A program made the translations under genes and the position numbers. Below the pieces are notes generated by a model that saw only the letters and a list, made by a program, of their open reading frames with translations, was not told the DNA's origin and ran no database searches. This document shows positions 22,037 to 30,846 of a stretch of 37,176 nt of DNA, piece by piece. The number at the start of each line of letters is the position of its first letter. Position 1 is the stretch's first letter. The stretch is from JACZSB01 sp965372015 (GTDB lineage Bacteria > Fidelibacterota > Marinisomatia > SCGC-AAA003-L08 > TS1B11): positions 1 through 37,176 of the forward strand of contig CBDVAP010000015.1 in NCBI GenBank assembly GCA_965372015.1, written 5' to 3'.

Positions 22037-23247
22037 TCGAGATCCTGCGCATCGCCGGGTCGGCCCTCTGGGCCCATAAATTCCGGGCCCTGCTCACGAC
22101 CCTGGGGATCGCTATCGGCATTTTCACGGTGGGCGTGGTGATGGCCATCATCGAAGGGCTGAACGCCTCCTTCTCCGAGCAGATTTCCAGCCTGGGTTCG
22201 GACGTTATGTATATCGACAAGCGCAACTGGTTTCAAGGCCGGGAGGGGTGGCTGCTCCATCGCCAGCGGCGCAATATCGGTATGGACGCAGCCGACTATA
22301 TCCGTGAGCGGACGCAATACATCAGCCATGTCAGCCCCCGTATTTACCAGCGGGGCAACCTGAAGTATGAGGACCAAAGCTTGGAGCGGGTGGCGGTACT
22401 GGGGGTGCATTCAGATATGGGGGTCATCACCGGCGCCGACGTCGTGGCCGGGCGCTATATATCACCGATTGACACCAAGCACCGGAAAGCGGTGGCCGTT
22501 ATCGGCGATGCGGTTCGGGAGAACCTGTTCGAGTTCAAGGACCCCGTGGGCCTGAAACTGACCATCAGCGGCCGCAAATTCCTGGTGATCGGCCTGCTCG
22601 ACAAACAGGGGCAAATGCTGGGCCGTAACCTGGACAATATGGTTTATATTCCGGCCGAGACCCTGTTGAAAATGTTCGGCCGCCGCTGGCGGAATATCAC
22701 TATTGCCGCCAAGGCGTCAGACCCGGCATTGTTGGACGAGGCCCAGGATGAAGTGGAAGGGATCATGCGGCGCTACCGCAAACTGCGCCCCGGCGAGGAG
22801 AACGACTTTGCCATCAACCAGCAGAGCGCCCTCCAGGAGCTCTACGATAACGCCACCCGGATGTTGTGGATGGTGGCTATGGGCATCGGCAGTATCGCCC
22901 TGATCGTGGGGGGCGTGGGGGTAATGAATATCATGCTGGTGACCGTCACCGAGCGCACCATGGAGATAGGTATCCGCAAAAGCCTGGGGGCTCGCCGGCG
23001 CACAATCCTCTGGCAGTTTCTGGTGGAAAGCATGGCCGTCTCGGCGTTGGGTGTCATGCTGGGCTTCGGCCTGGCTTCGGCCACCGCCATGTTCATCCAG
23101 AAATCCACCCCCCTGGCGGCCCGCATTCCTCCCACCTGGGGCCTGCTGGGCATCGGTGTGGTGGTGGTAGTGGGCTTGATTTTCGGGCTCTGGCCGGCCA
23201 CCAAGGCCGCCCGGATGGACCCCATCGAGGCCTTGCGCTACGAGTAA
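22033..23247 (+). CDS. MacB-type ABC transporter permease (first)
   Basis: A 404-residue permease with GTG start inside the ATPase stop. The N-terminal helix (about residues 19-40, TLGIAIGIFTVGVVMAIIEGL) is followed by the MacB periplasmic core domain (about 45-275), then three helices near 277-305, 330-355 and 368-388. The segment ERTMEIGIRKSLGARRRTIL is the FtsX-family coupling motif and the C-terminus AARMDPIEALRYE is diagnostic. It is similar to, but clearly distinct from, the next permease, so the pair probably forms a heterodimer driven by the one ATPase. Confidence 0.92.
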   Translation: MIEILRIAGSALWAHKFRALLTTLGIAIGIFTVGVVMAIIEGLNASFSEQISSLGSDVMYIDKRNWFQGREGWLLHRQRRNIGMDAADYIRERTQYISHVSPRIYQRGNLKYEDQSLERVAVLGVHSDMGVITGADVVAGRYISPIDTKHRKAVAVIGDAVRENLFEFKDPVGLKLTISGRKFLVIGLLDKQGQMLGRNLDNMVYIPAETLLKMFGRRWRNITIAAKASDPALLDEAQDEVEGIMRRYRKLRPGEENDFAINQQSALQELYDNATRMLWMVAMGIGSIALIVGGVGVMNIMLVTVTERTMEIGIRKSLGARRRTILWQFLVESMAVSALGVMLGFGLASATAMFIQKSTPLAARIPPTWGLLGIGVVVVVGLIFGLWPATKAARMDPIEALRYE

Positions 23248-24476
23248 TGGGTGACTACCTGCATATCGCCCTGCGCTCCATCATGAGCAACAAGCTGCGC
23301 TCCGGCATGACCCTGCTCGGTGTGGTGATCGGGGTCTGGGCCATCACCAGCATGCAGGCGGTGGTCACCGGCTTCGACCGGGCCATGGAGGACGAGCTCA
23401 GTGCCCTCGGTTCGGAGACCTTCGTGATCCAGAAGTTTCCGGCCATCGTCGTGGGCCACTCGTGGCGCAAATACGCCCGCCGCAAGGACTTAACCTACGA
23501 TGACGCCCGCCACTTGGAGACCACCAGCGACAATATCCAGGCCGCCACGGCGGTAGTCGAGGGCTACGGCAAGACCATCAAGTACCGCGACAAAAAGACC
23601 GCCCCCACGGTCAAGGTCATCGGTACCATGGCCGGCTACCTGATCAGTACCTCCCAGGAGTTGGGCGCAGGCCGTTTCCTCACCGGGAATGATGTGCTCC
23701 ATGGCCGCCAGGTGGCGGTGCTGGGCCGCGATGTGGCCACCGAACTGTTCCCCTACAGCGACCCCATGGACCGGAATGTGCTGGTGGGCAATCAAGGTTT
23801 TAAGGTGATCGGTGTATTGGACCAGGTGTCCAGCTCCTTCGGGGAGTCGGCCGACAACGTGGTGATCATCCCCATTACCGCCTACCAGAAAGTGTTCACC
23901 TCTGGCCGCCGCTGGATGTCCAGCACGGCCGTGATCGTGCGGGCCTGGGACGTGGCGAAACTCGATGAGGCCATGGATGAGGCGGTGGCCCTGCTGCGGG
24001 TGCGGCGCAAAGTGCCGTTGAATGAGGAAAACGACTTTGAGGTGCTGACGGCCGAATCGATCATGAGCACCATGATGGATTTCACCAAGTATATCCGCCT
24101 GGCGGCTGTGGGGATTGCCGGAATATCGCTATTGGTGGCCGGTATCGGGATCATGAATATTATGCTGGTCTCGGTGATGGAGCGCACCCGGGAAATCGGG
24201 ATCCGCAAGGCGGTGGGCGCCAAGCGCCGCAATATCCTGCTGCAATTCTTGATCGAGGCGGTGCTGCTCTCGGAGTTCGGCGCCTTCACCGGCATCCTGG
24301 TGGGCGTGCTTACCGCTTTGGCCCTCTCCCCGCTGCTGAATATGGATGCCCGCGTACCCGTGTGGGCCATCCTGTCCGCTATCGGCTATTGTTCGGCCAT
24401 CGGCATCTTCTTCGGCCTCTACCCGGCCAATAAGGCCTCCCGCCTCGACCCCATCGAAGCCCTACGGCACGAGTGA
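23247..24476 (+). CDS. MacB-type ABC transporter permease (second)
   Basis: A 409-residue permease. ATG 23247 overlaps the previous TAA by one base and starts MGDYLHIALRSIMSNKLRSG, matching the family start; the open frame runs further upstream, antiparallel in meaning to the first permease, and is rejected there. Helix 1 lies near residues 19-40, the periplasmic core domain spans about 45-280, and helices lie near 281-306, 330-358 and 368-392. The coupling motif ERTREIGIRKAVGAKRRNIL and C-terminus ASRLDPIEALRHE are well conserved. Last gene of the TolC-MacA-MacB operon. Confidence 0.92.
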   Translation: MGDYLHIALRSIMSNKLRSGMTLLGVVIGVWAITSMQAVVTGFDRAMEDELSALGSETFVIQKFPAIVVGHSWRKYARRKDLTYDDARHLETTSDNIQAATAVVEGYGKTIKYRDKKTAPTVKVIGTMAGYLISTSQELGAGRFLTGNDVLHGRQVAVLGRDVATELFPYSDPMDRNVLVGNQGFKVIGVLDQVSSSFGESADNVVIIPITAYQKVFTSGRRWMSSTAVIVRAWDVAKLDEAMDEAVALLRVRRKVPLNEENDFEVLTAESIMSTMMDFTKYIRLAAVGIAGISLLVAGIGIMNIMLVSVMERTREIGIRKAVGAKRRNILLQFLIEAVLLSEFGAFTGILVGVLTALALSPLLNMDARVPVWAILSAIGYCSAIGIFFGLYPANKASRLDPIEALRHE

Positions 24477-24513
24477 AGCTAGGGGCTAGGGATTGGGGTA
24501 TACCGCAGTAGAG

Positions 24514-24538
24514 TCACCCTGAGCTTGTCGAAGGGCGA
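24514..24538. repeat. REP-like element
   Basis: CACCCTGAGCTTGTCGAAGG followed by GCGA, in the convergent gap between the pump operon and the metallopeptidase. I recognise this motif (and its complement CCTTCGACAAGCTCAGG) as a widespread intergenic repeat of environmental bacteria. Its ends CCCT/AGGG can pair. Such elements are mobilised by REP-associated transposases like the one at 36460. Confidence 0.5.
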
Positions 24539-24544
24539 CGGCCC

Positions 24545-26725
24545 TTACCGCAACAATACCATCTTCTTCGTCAGGCTGAATTCACCAGCCTGCAACCGGT
24601 ACAAATAGACCCCCGAACTCACCGGCTGCCCGATATTATTGGTGCCCTCCCAAACGACCGATTTATTGCCCGCCGCCTGCTCACCCTGGATTAACGTCCG
24701 CACCTCCCGACCCATGATGTCATAGATGGCCAGCGTAATCCGGCTGTCCTGGGGCAACTCGTACCGGATCGTGGTGCTGGGGTTGAAGGGGTTGGGGTAG
24801 TTCTGGATCAAGGAATAGGTCTTGGGCAGTGGTGCATCTTTTGAGGTGGGTGGAATAGATTTAATCATCCCGACAATATTGACTTCATTCGACGGCGGAG
24901 AATACTGGAAGGCGGCATCCCTCGCCTTGACGTGATAATACCAGGTCGCCATCGGCGGCCCGACGATGACATCGCGATCGGTAAAGGAAGTATCTGACGT
25001 CCAGCCTATGCTCCCATACGAGTGACCTTCCTCTTTGCGATAGACATAATACCGAGTCACATCGGGCTCCGGGCTTTTCTCCCAGATAAGGTGTACGTTT
25101 TCACCCCATCCTGCCGTTTGCTGCAGGTTGGTCGGCGCGGAGGGGGCGAGATCCAAACCCCGGTAGTAAAATACACTATTTATAGAGGAGACATGAGTGC
25201 CATTATAATAATTCTGGTCTGCGATAACGATTCCTTCAGCCCCGTCCAAAAACGTTGTGCCTGAAGCGTGCTTATACACCAGGCCTTTGTACACGAGAAA
25301 ATCGGTGATACTGGAACCCAATGCAGCTCGCAAATCCCAGAGGGCGCCCGACCAGATCATGCCGTTGGCATGCGCAGAGTATTTGGAATTAAGGTATCTG
25401 CTATCTGCAGCGCACCACGCATATTCTACATCATTATAATTGTCATCGTTGAAGTATGTCTTACTGTTTAATATTTCCCTGAGATCACCAGTATCTGTAC
25501 ATCTCGTAACCCATTCGCCAATTTGCGGATCACTGGTGAATGAAGCGGCATGATAGTCGGAGTACCCTTCATGCATGGCACTTTGGTAACCTCCGCCGCC
25601 TAACCCGATATAACCAGAGACAAGGTGAGTGTATTCGTGATAAATCACGTCATTTTGCTTGGCCAGGTCCCAAAATATTGATATTCCGTGCCCAAAATAT
25701 AACCTCATAGTTCCCCAGTTTGCGACGGCATTATCGTGGCCGTAAGGGTAAGAATCATGAACAGACGCCAGGACCTGCACCCCAAGGCCAGAAAAGCCAA
25801 CTGCTTGCCAATAGTCTACATAATACTTATCAACATGGTAATAGACATTAGCATCATCAAAGTGCGTGCTATCATGTTGTGTATAGCTTGGGGGTGTATA
25901 CTGAAAATTCCTCGATGCGCTGAAGGCGTCACCTAAATTGTCATTGGTTGCCTCGATATAGGTCCCATCAAGGTAATAGCCAGCGCCTAGCAGCCGGGGT
26001 ATGGTGACAGTCGTTAACGAACTGTTAACCGGGTCCTTCGGGTACACATTTCCGGTTCCACCAATGCGCATGTACCGTTCAAAATAGATTTCAACCTTCC
26101 CCGTTCCTGCGTTTACCACGGCTTCCCATTGATTCAATCCCAGGCGATAAGCCAAAAACGGCGCATCCCCCGGAACAATAACCAGCTCAGATTCACTTTC
26201 TCTAAGGTCCGATTTTTCCATGTTGAAAAATGCTAAGGCTCGTTCTCGGGCTTCTTCTTCAGAAATAACCGCATTGGCTGGTGCGGTGGTATTAGTATAA
26301 TACCTCCCGCCAGCCATGTGGATCGTCTTATCGGCGCCAACCGCCACGGAATATTCCGCACCATATACAGGGATACCATCATACGTCTGCTTAAAATCAA
26401 TGTGGTAGACATCATTATCTTCGAAAGCGCGTAACAGAACCAAATCCGAAAGATCTCCATCCATCCTGAAGATGGCCCGGTTATCCTTCAGAAACTGACG
26501 GGCGATCTCATCTGGACGGTTGAGTCCGGCATACGGTTTTGACTTGAAACCGTAGATGGTGGCTGGTGTACCGGTCTCTGCGTGCCAACGAATGAATACC
26601 TTCCCACCGTGTTGTTGATTAAAGTGCTGCCAGGCTTCCTGTTGCGCATTATCTGGAAGAACTTGAGCCAAAGCAAAACTGGCAAGTGCCGCCAACAGCC
26701 CTGAGATGTAACCAATTCTACGCAT
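24545..26725 (-). CDS. Fungalysin/thermolysin-like metallopeptidase with FN3 and T9SS C-terminal sorting domain
   Basis: A 726-residue secreted zinc protease. Signal peptide 1-20 (…ASFALA|Q). An FTP-type propeptide covers about 40-200 (AIFRMDGDLSDLVLL, TYDGIPVYGAEYSV) and ends with a PepSY-like part. The catalytic HEYTH lies at 363-367 (zinc ligands H363 and H367, catalytic E364) and EGYSDYH at 386-392 supplies the third ligand, E386. HEYTH plus EG-SD fits M36 fungalysins better than M4 thermolysin. An FN3 domain spans about 525-617 and the T9SS sorting domain 639-726 (NYPNPFNPSTTIRYELP … KKMVLLR). It would mature on secretion and degrade external protein. AAAGGAG precedes the ATG, 33 nt after the propeller gene stop, so the two are an operon. 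Confidence 0.9.
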   Translation of the reverse strand: MRRIGYISGLLAALASFALAQVLPDNAQQEAWQHFNQQHGGKVFIRWHAETGTPATIYGFKSKPYAGLNRPDEIARQFLKDNRAIFRMDGDLSDLVLLRAFEDNDVYHIDFKQTYDGIPVYGAEYSVAVGADKTIHMAGGRYYTNTTAPANAVISEEEARERALAFFNMEKSDLRESESELVIVPGDAPFLAYRLGLNQWEAVVNAGTGKVEIYFERYMRIGGTGNVYPKDPVNSSLTTVTIPRLLGAGYYLDGTYIEATNDNLGDAFSASRNFQYTPPSYTQHDSTHFDDANVYYHVDKYYVDYWQAVGFSGLGVQVLASVHDSYPYGHDNAVANWGTMRLYFGHGISIFWDLAKQNDVIYHEYTHLVSGYIGLGGGGYQSAMHEGYSDYHAASFTSDPQIGEWVTRCTDTGDLREILNSKTYFNDDNYNDVEYAWCAADSRYLNSKYSAHANGMIWSGALWDLRAALGSSITDFLVYKGLVYKHASGTTFLDGAEGIVIADQNYYNGTHVSSINSVFYYRGLDLAPSAPTNLQQTAGWGENVHLIWEKSPEPDVTRYYVYRKEEGHSYGSIGWTSDTSFTDRDVIVGPPMATWYYHVKARDAAFQYSPPSNEVNIVGMIKSIPPTSKDAPLPKTYSLIQNYPNPFNPSTTIRYELPQDSRITLAIYDIMGREVRTLIQGEQAAGNKSVVWEGTNNIGQPVSSGVYLYRLQAGEFSLTKKMVLLR

Positions 26726-26758
26726 CGCTAGTTCTCCTTTAGGTCCATTATTCGTCGT

Positions 26759-27856
26759 TTATTCTTTCGGAATGAACAGGTCCGGCTCTCTGGCCATAAA
26801 TGGCGTGAGTTTCGTGATCTCATCCGGCTGATCAATGTCGACCATATAGAGATAAAGGTCCTCATTCCTATACGGGTCAGGATTTTCATCTTTGGCAAAC
26901 ACGATCTTTTGGCTGTCATTGGACCAATTCCAAAAAGCACCTACCGTATTATCAACGGGTATTTCCGATACTTCGCCGTTATCTAATGAAAGAGTCCAAA
27001 AACTATTGGCTTGGCCGTACTTACCCCTTTTAAAGGCGGCATACTGTCCATTAGTGGAAAGGCGGAATCCTTCTTCGCTTACATTATTCTGTGTTATGCG
27101 CTGCTCAATAGTTCCCGTGGTGGAATTCAGACTATAGATCTCATTTTCCGGCCATTCACCAACGAGATGTGGGGATTCCGGCTCTTTGTTCAAACGTGCA
27201 ATTGCATAAATTTGGCTGCCTGTGGGTCCCCACTGGTAATCACCATGAAACCAAACGGTATCGCCTTCAAAAACGCGCGGCGGCTCGCCTGCAATCTTGA
27301 AATCATGATCGTTTTTCCCATTTGAATCAACTATCCCGGTTGCAAATACAGCACCTGCATAGCCCGACCGCATGAAGAGTATTTTATCTCCCTCCGGGCT
27401 CCATCGGGGCCAGCGGGCTGCAGAACTAACTTGCCGCAGTACATGTTTATCGCTTCCATCGGCATTCATTATCATGATCACGTAGCCCTCGAAAGCCCAC
27501 ATCAGCTGGCATACAATTTCTTCCCCATCGGGCCTCCAGTGCGGGTATTCCATGATTGAGGGAGCGGATGATTTGCCAATGACATATTTGTCCCCCCAAT
27601 CACCAGGGAAGACAACCGTATCCCCCTCTACGGCCACAGGAATCAGCTCACTTCCATCTAGGTTCATGGTATAAAGTCCAAGGGGGCCTACGGTGGTATC
27701 CGTCATCACAAATACCAACATGGCCTGTGATTCTTCTTCCGGGCCGTTAGGATCCTTCCCGCAAAATGAGGCCCCCCAAAGCAGGGCTGCCAGCAGGATG
27801 ATGACTCTGGTGCCTCTTGCCCGCGAAACTCTAATCTCGTTAAAACAAGATACCAT
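26759..27856 (-). CDS. PD40/TolB-like beta-propeller protein, probable lipoprotein
   Basis: A 365-residue exported protein. A basic N-terminus and hydrophobic stretch (residues 18-31) end at C32-G33; the preceding A-S-F makes an imperfect lipobox, so lipid anchoring is likely but not certain. The body has repeated WD40-like PD40 blades: LYTMNLDGSEL, HWRPDGEEIVCQL, IMIMNADGSDKHV, RWSPEGDKILFM, NWSNDSQKIVFA. These fit a TolB-type propeller that would bind protein or peptide partners in the periplasm or on the surface. It is followed by the secreted metallopeptidase in one operon. No ribosome binding site is seen before the ATG, and a promoter lies only 9 nt upstream. Confidence 0.8.
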   Translation of the reverse strand: MVSCFNEIRVSRARGTRVIILLAALLWGASFCGKDPNGPEEESQAMLVFVMTDTTVGPLGLYTMNLDGSELIPVAVEGDTVVFPGDWGDKYVIGKSSAPSIMEYPHWRPDGEEIVCQLMWAFEGYVIMIMNADGSDKHVLRQVSSAARWPRWSPEGDKILFMRSGYAGAVFATGIVDSNGKNDHDFKIAGEPPRVFEGDTVWFHGDYQWGPTGSQIYAIARLNKEPESPHLVGEWPENEIYSLNSTTGTIEQRITQNNVSEEGFRLSTNGQYAAFKRGKYGQANSFWTLSLDNGEVSEIPVDNTVGAFWNWSNDSQKIVFAKDENPDPYRNEDLYLYMVDIDQPDEITKLTPFMAREPDLFIPKE

Positions 27857-27864
27857 TTCAAGAA

Positions 27865-27893
27865 AAGTTAAGGAAAAGGATAAAAAATGTCAA
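27865..27893 (-). promoter_or_regulatory. Sigma70-like promoter of the propeller/peptidase operon
   Basis: On the minus strand, perfect TTGACA (27888-27893), 17-nt spacer, TAACTT (27865-27870). The predicted start near 27858 is almost at the ATG (27856), so the transcript would be leaderless; no ribosome binding site is present and no other in-frame start keeps the signal peptide. Confidence 0.5.
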
Positions 27894-28113
27894 GTAATTA
27901 CTGCACAGAGGCGGGATAGCGCATTAACTGAAAATAAATGTAACCTGTAAGCTGTTCAAAATCGGCCTTAACCTTCCCGAACCTTCGAGAAAACCGAAAA
28001 CGGAGGATACCTGGCTATGGGGAAAAATGCTCGCCAGCCTCCGGAATCGGCCGGACCAATCTCCTTGTTTTATTTCTCCCCTTCCTGTAATTTCATCAAC
28101 CGGGATTCAAGCA

Positions 28114-28129
28114 TGGCATGATTCTTGTA
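28114..28129 (+). promoter_or_regulatory. -24/-12 (sigma54-like) promoter element upstream of gatC
   Basis: TGGCATG-ATTC-TTGTA matches the sigma54 consensus TGGCACG-N4-TTGCW at 10 of 12 defined positions, with the correct GG-N10-G spacing. Transcription would start near 28139, 8 nt before gatC. The C to T change in the -12 element weakens it. An overlapping sigma70 reading (TTCAAG-N16-TAAACT) is an alternative. Confidence 0.35.
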
Positions 28130-28146
28130 AACTGCGACGAAAAACA

Positions 28147-28485
28147 ATGAAAAAACAGACGGTCTCAGCAGAACAAATCCGCAAAATCGCCCGCCTGGCC
28201 AAATTGCGCCTGGCCGAGGATCAGTGTGCCCTCTATACCCGCCAGATCAATGCCATCCTGGAGCACGTCAAGACCCTGGAGCAGGTGGATGTTTCCGGGG
28301 TTGAGCCGCTGTCACACGTGCTGGAGCTGGTGAACGTCAGCCGGGAAGACCGGCCTGCTGTTTCCCTGGCGCGCGAAACGGTCCTGGCCAACGCACCGCA
28401 GCGGGCCATGGACGGCAGCCAAGATCAACGGGCCACGGACGGCGAGTTTTTCCTGGTGCCGGGAGTGCTTAAGACCGGCCCATGA
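28147..28485 (+). CDS. gatC: Asp-tRNA(Asn)/Glu-tRNA(Gln) amidotransferase subunit C
   Basis: A 112-residue small subunit of the GatCAB amidotransferase, which converts Glu-tRNA(Gln) or Asp-tRNA(Asn) to the amidated forms in the cytosol; GatC stabilises the A-B complex. The start at 28147 (MKKQTVSAEQIRKIARLAKL) gives the family N-terminus. The core LRLAEDQCALYTRQINAILEHVKTLEQVDVSGVEPLSHV and the RED-R motif are typical. The C-terminal segment QRAMDGSQDQRATDGEFFLVPGVL is somewhat longer than usual (family about 95-100 residues). gatA and gatB are not in the window. Its stop overlaps kdsB by 4 nt. Confidence 0.9.
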   Translation: MKKQTVSAEQIRKIARLAKLRLAEDQCALYTRQINAILEHVKTLEQVDVSGVEPLSHVLELVNVSREDRPAVSLARETVLANAPQRAMDGSQDQRATDGEFFLVPGVLKTGP

Positions 28486-29231
28486 CTGCGGCCGGCATTA
28501 TTCCTGCCCGCTACCAATCCACCCGGCTCCCCGGAAAAGTTCTTCTGCCCCTGGATGGTCACCCCATGCTATACCATGTATACAGCCGGGCCAGTCAGTG
28601 CCGCACACTGCGGGAAGTGATCGTGGCTACTGATTCTGAGGAAGTTGCCACCGCCTGTAACCGGCTCCGGATGAAGGTGGTCATAACCGGCGCGGGCCAC
28701 GCCAGCGGCACCGACCGGGTAGCGGAGGTGGCCGCCGATCTCAAGGATGACCTGATCGTTAATATTCAGGCCGACGAACCGCTGCTCAAGCCTGAGGTAG
28801 TGGACCTGTTGGTGAGACACATGCAGGACCATCCCGAGTTGCCGCTGGGCACGGCCGGTTCCACTTACCTCACAGAGGATGAGCGGCAGGACCCGGGGGT
28901 GGTCAAGGTAGTGGCCAACGATTTTCTGGCCGCAGCCTTTTATCGCCGGCCGCCGGCAGAACCCGGGCCGGGGACGGTCTTGCGCCACATCGGACTGTAC
29001 GTTTTCCGCCGGGATTTCCTGCTCCAATTCAGCGCGCACCCCCCCGGCAAGCTGGAGCGAAAGGAAAAATTGGAACAGTTGCGGGCCGTGGAAATGGGCG
29101 TGCCCATCGCTGTAATATCGGCCGGCTTCCATTCAGTGGGCGTGGATACGCGCCAGGACTACGAGTTAGTGCAGGACCATTGGCAAGAATTTACCAGTAG
29201 TAGTTATGAGCGCGTCGAAGCAGCCGGTTAA
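28482..29231 (+). CDS. kdsB: 3-deoxy-manno-octulosonate cytidylyltransferase (CMP-Kdo synthetase)
   Basis: A 249-residue cytosolic enzyme that activates Kdo with CTP to CMP-Kdo, the donor for LPS inner core assembly. Motifs: IIPARYQSTRLPGK at residues 6-19 (nucleotide binding), SGTDRVAEVA near 71-80, NIQADEP near 93-99 and HIGLYVFRRDFL near 171-182. Length equals the E. coli enzyme (248). It overlaps gatC by 4 nt and the next gene, pyrG, by 26 nt. Having pyrG directly after it couples the CTP supply to the CTP user. Confidence 0.95.
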   Translation: MTAAGIIPARYQSTRLPGKVLLPLDGHPMLYHVYSRASQCRTLREVIVATDSEEVATACNRLRMKVVITGAGHASGTDRVAEVAADLKDDLIVNIQADEPLLKPEVVDLLVRHMQDHPELPLGTAGSTYLTEDERQDPGVVKVVANDFLAAAFYRRPPAEPGPGTVLRHIGLYVFRRDFLLQFSAHPPGKLERKEKLEQLRAVEMGVPIAVISAGFHSVGVDTRQDYELVQDHWQEFTSSSYERVEAAG

Positions 29232-30846
29232 ATACATATTTATTATGGGCGGGGTCATCTCCGGCCTGGGGAAAGGCATCCTCTCAGCCTCCCTGGGGTA
29301 CCTGCTCAAGTCCCGGGGTGTAAAGGTAACCATCCAGAAGCTGGACCCGTACTTAAATGTGGACCCGGGCACCATGAATCCCTACCAGCATGGGGAAGTG
29401 TTCGTGCTGGACGACGGCTCGGAAACCGACCTGGACCTGGGACACTACGAGCGCTTCACCGACATCAACATGTCACTGCTCAACAACACCACTACCGGCC
29501 AAGTCTACTGGGAGGTGCTCAGCCGGGAACGCAGGGGAGACTACCTGGGCCAGACCATCCAGGTGATTCCCCACATTACCGATGAGATCATCCGCCGCAT
29601 CAAACTGGTGAATTCCCGCCGCAAATTCAACCTTATTATTTGTGAAGTGGGTGGCACGGTGGGAGACATCGAAGGTCAACCACACCTCGAGGCTATCAGG
29701 CAATTATGCCTGGAAGTAGGGCGGGACAACTACCTGGTTATGCACCTGACCCTGGTGCCGTTCATTGGCAAGAGTAACGAGCTCAAGACCAAACCGACCC
29801 AGCACAGCGTGATGCGGCTGCGGGAGATCGGTCTGCAGCCGGACATCCTGGTCTGTCGGACAATGGAGGACCATCACCTCACCGCTGACGTGCGGGCCAA
29901 GATCGCCCTGTTCACCAACGTGCTGCCGGCTCACGTCTTTGAATCCCCCGATGTTGACTCTATTTATGAGATACCGTTGATACTTCAGGAGCAAGGTCTG
30001 GACCAGGTAGTGGCCGAGCGGCTCGGGTTGGACGTGGTGGAGGACTCCTCGAAATTTCTGCACCGCTTTATCGCTCGTTTCAAGGACCCCACCCACCAGA
30101 TCACCATCGCCATGTGCGGCAAGTACAACGCGCTCCCGGACGCCTACAAAAGCATCCTCGAAGCGTTCATCCACGCCGGCGTGGAAAATGACACCCGGGT
30201 GGAGGTGCGCTGGGTGGACACCGAGGACCTGGAGAAACATAGCGCTCCCGAGAGCGTTTTAAAAGACGTCGCTGGGATCCTGATCCCGGGCGGCTTCGGC
30301 GACCGGGGCATCGAAGGGAAGATTATGTCAGCCCGGATTGCCCGGGAGCAGAAGATCCCGTTCCTGGGCATCTGCCTGGGCCTACAGTGTGCCGTGGTTG
30401 ATTTTGCTCGCTCGGTCTGTGGACTGCAGGATGCCAACAGTACCGAATTCGATCCCGGCACTGCGCACCCGGTGATCAGCCTGCTGGACGAACAGCAGGG
30501 GATCGAGAAAAAGGGGGGCACCATGCGGCTGGGGGCCTATAACTGCCAGGTGCAGTCCGGTACCCGGGCCTACCGGGCCTACCGCAAGCCAAAGATCAGT
30601 GAGCGGCACCGGCACCGCTATGAGTTCAACAACGCCTACCGCTCGCGGCTTGAGAAAGCGGGGATGGTTTTCAGTGGCATCAATCTGGACCTGGATTTAG
30701 TGGAGATCATGGAGCTGCCGGATCATCCCTGGTTCGTGGCCGGGCAGTTTCATCCGGAGCTCAAAAGCCGGGTGGTGCGGGCCCACCCCCTGTTTCGGGA
30801 ATTCGTGGCGGCGGCTGTCAAGCACCACAATGGGGCTGCTAAATGA
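29206..30846 (+). CDS. pyrG: CTP synthase
   Basis: A 546-residue enzyme that makes CTP from UTP, ATP and glutamine. The synthetase domain begins KYIFIMGGVISGLGKGI (P-loop) and contains DPYLNVDPGTMNPYQHGEVFV and CEVGGTVGDIE. The C-terminal class I glutamine amidotransferase domain has C390 in GICLGLQ and H516/E518 in QFHPE, completing the triad. Length matches E. coli PyrG (545). The ATG lies within kdsB (26-nt overlap) and its stop overlaps kdsA by 4 nt. The placement inside the Kdo genes is meaningful because KdsB uses CTP. All key residues seen are intact. Confidence 0.96.
   Translation: MSASKQPVKYIFIMGGVISGLGKGILSASLGYLLKSRGVKVTIQKLDPYLNVDPGTMNPYQHGEVFVLDDGSETDLDLGHYERFTDINMSLLNNTTTGQVYWEVLSRERRGDYLGQTIQVIPHITDEIIRRIKLVNSRRKFNLIICEVGGTVGDIEGQPHLEAIRQLCLEVGRDNYLVMHLTLVPFIGKSNELKTKPTQHSVMRLREIGLQPDILVCRTMEDHHLTADVRAKIALFTNVLPAHVFESPDVDSIYEIPLILQEQGLDQVVAERLGLDVVEDSSKFLHRFIARFKDPTHQITIAMCGKYNALPDAYKSILEAFIHAGVENDTRVEVRWVDTEDLEKHSAPESVLKDVAGILIPGGFGDRGIEGKIMSARIAREQKIPFLGICLGLQCAVVDFARSVCGLQDANSTEFDPGTAHPVISLLDEQQGIEKKGGTMRLGAYNCQVQSGTRAYRAYRKPKISERHRHRYEFNNAYRSRLEKAGMVFSGINLDLDLVEIMELPDHPWFVAGQFHPELKSRVVRAHPLFREFVAAAVKHHNGAAK

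Larger units (their letters stand above)
27857..28146. other. Divergent promoter region
   Basis: 290 nt between the propeller gene (-) and gatC (+). It holds the minus-strand promoter at 27865-27893 and the plus-strand -24/-12-like element at 28114-28129. No small gene is supported; the frame open from 28027 only extends gatC upstream without conserved residues. Confidence 0.6.

Noticed and set aside
22866..23246. N-terminal extension of the second MacB permease
   Set aside because: It is an out-of-frame reading of the first permease; family homology begins at ATG 23247, one base into the previous stop.
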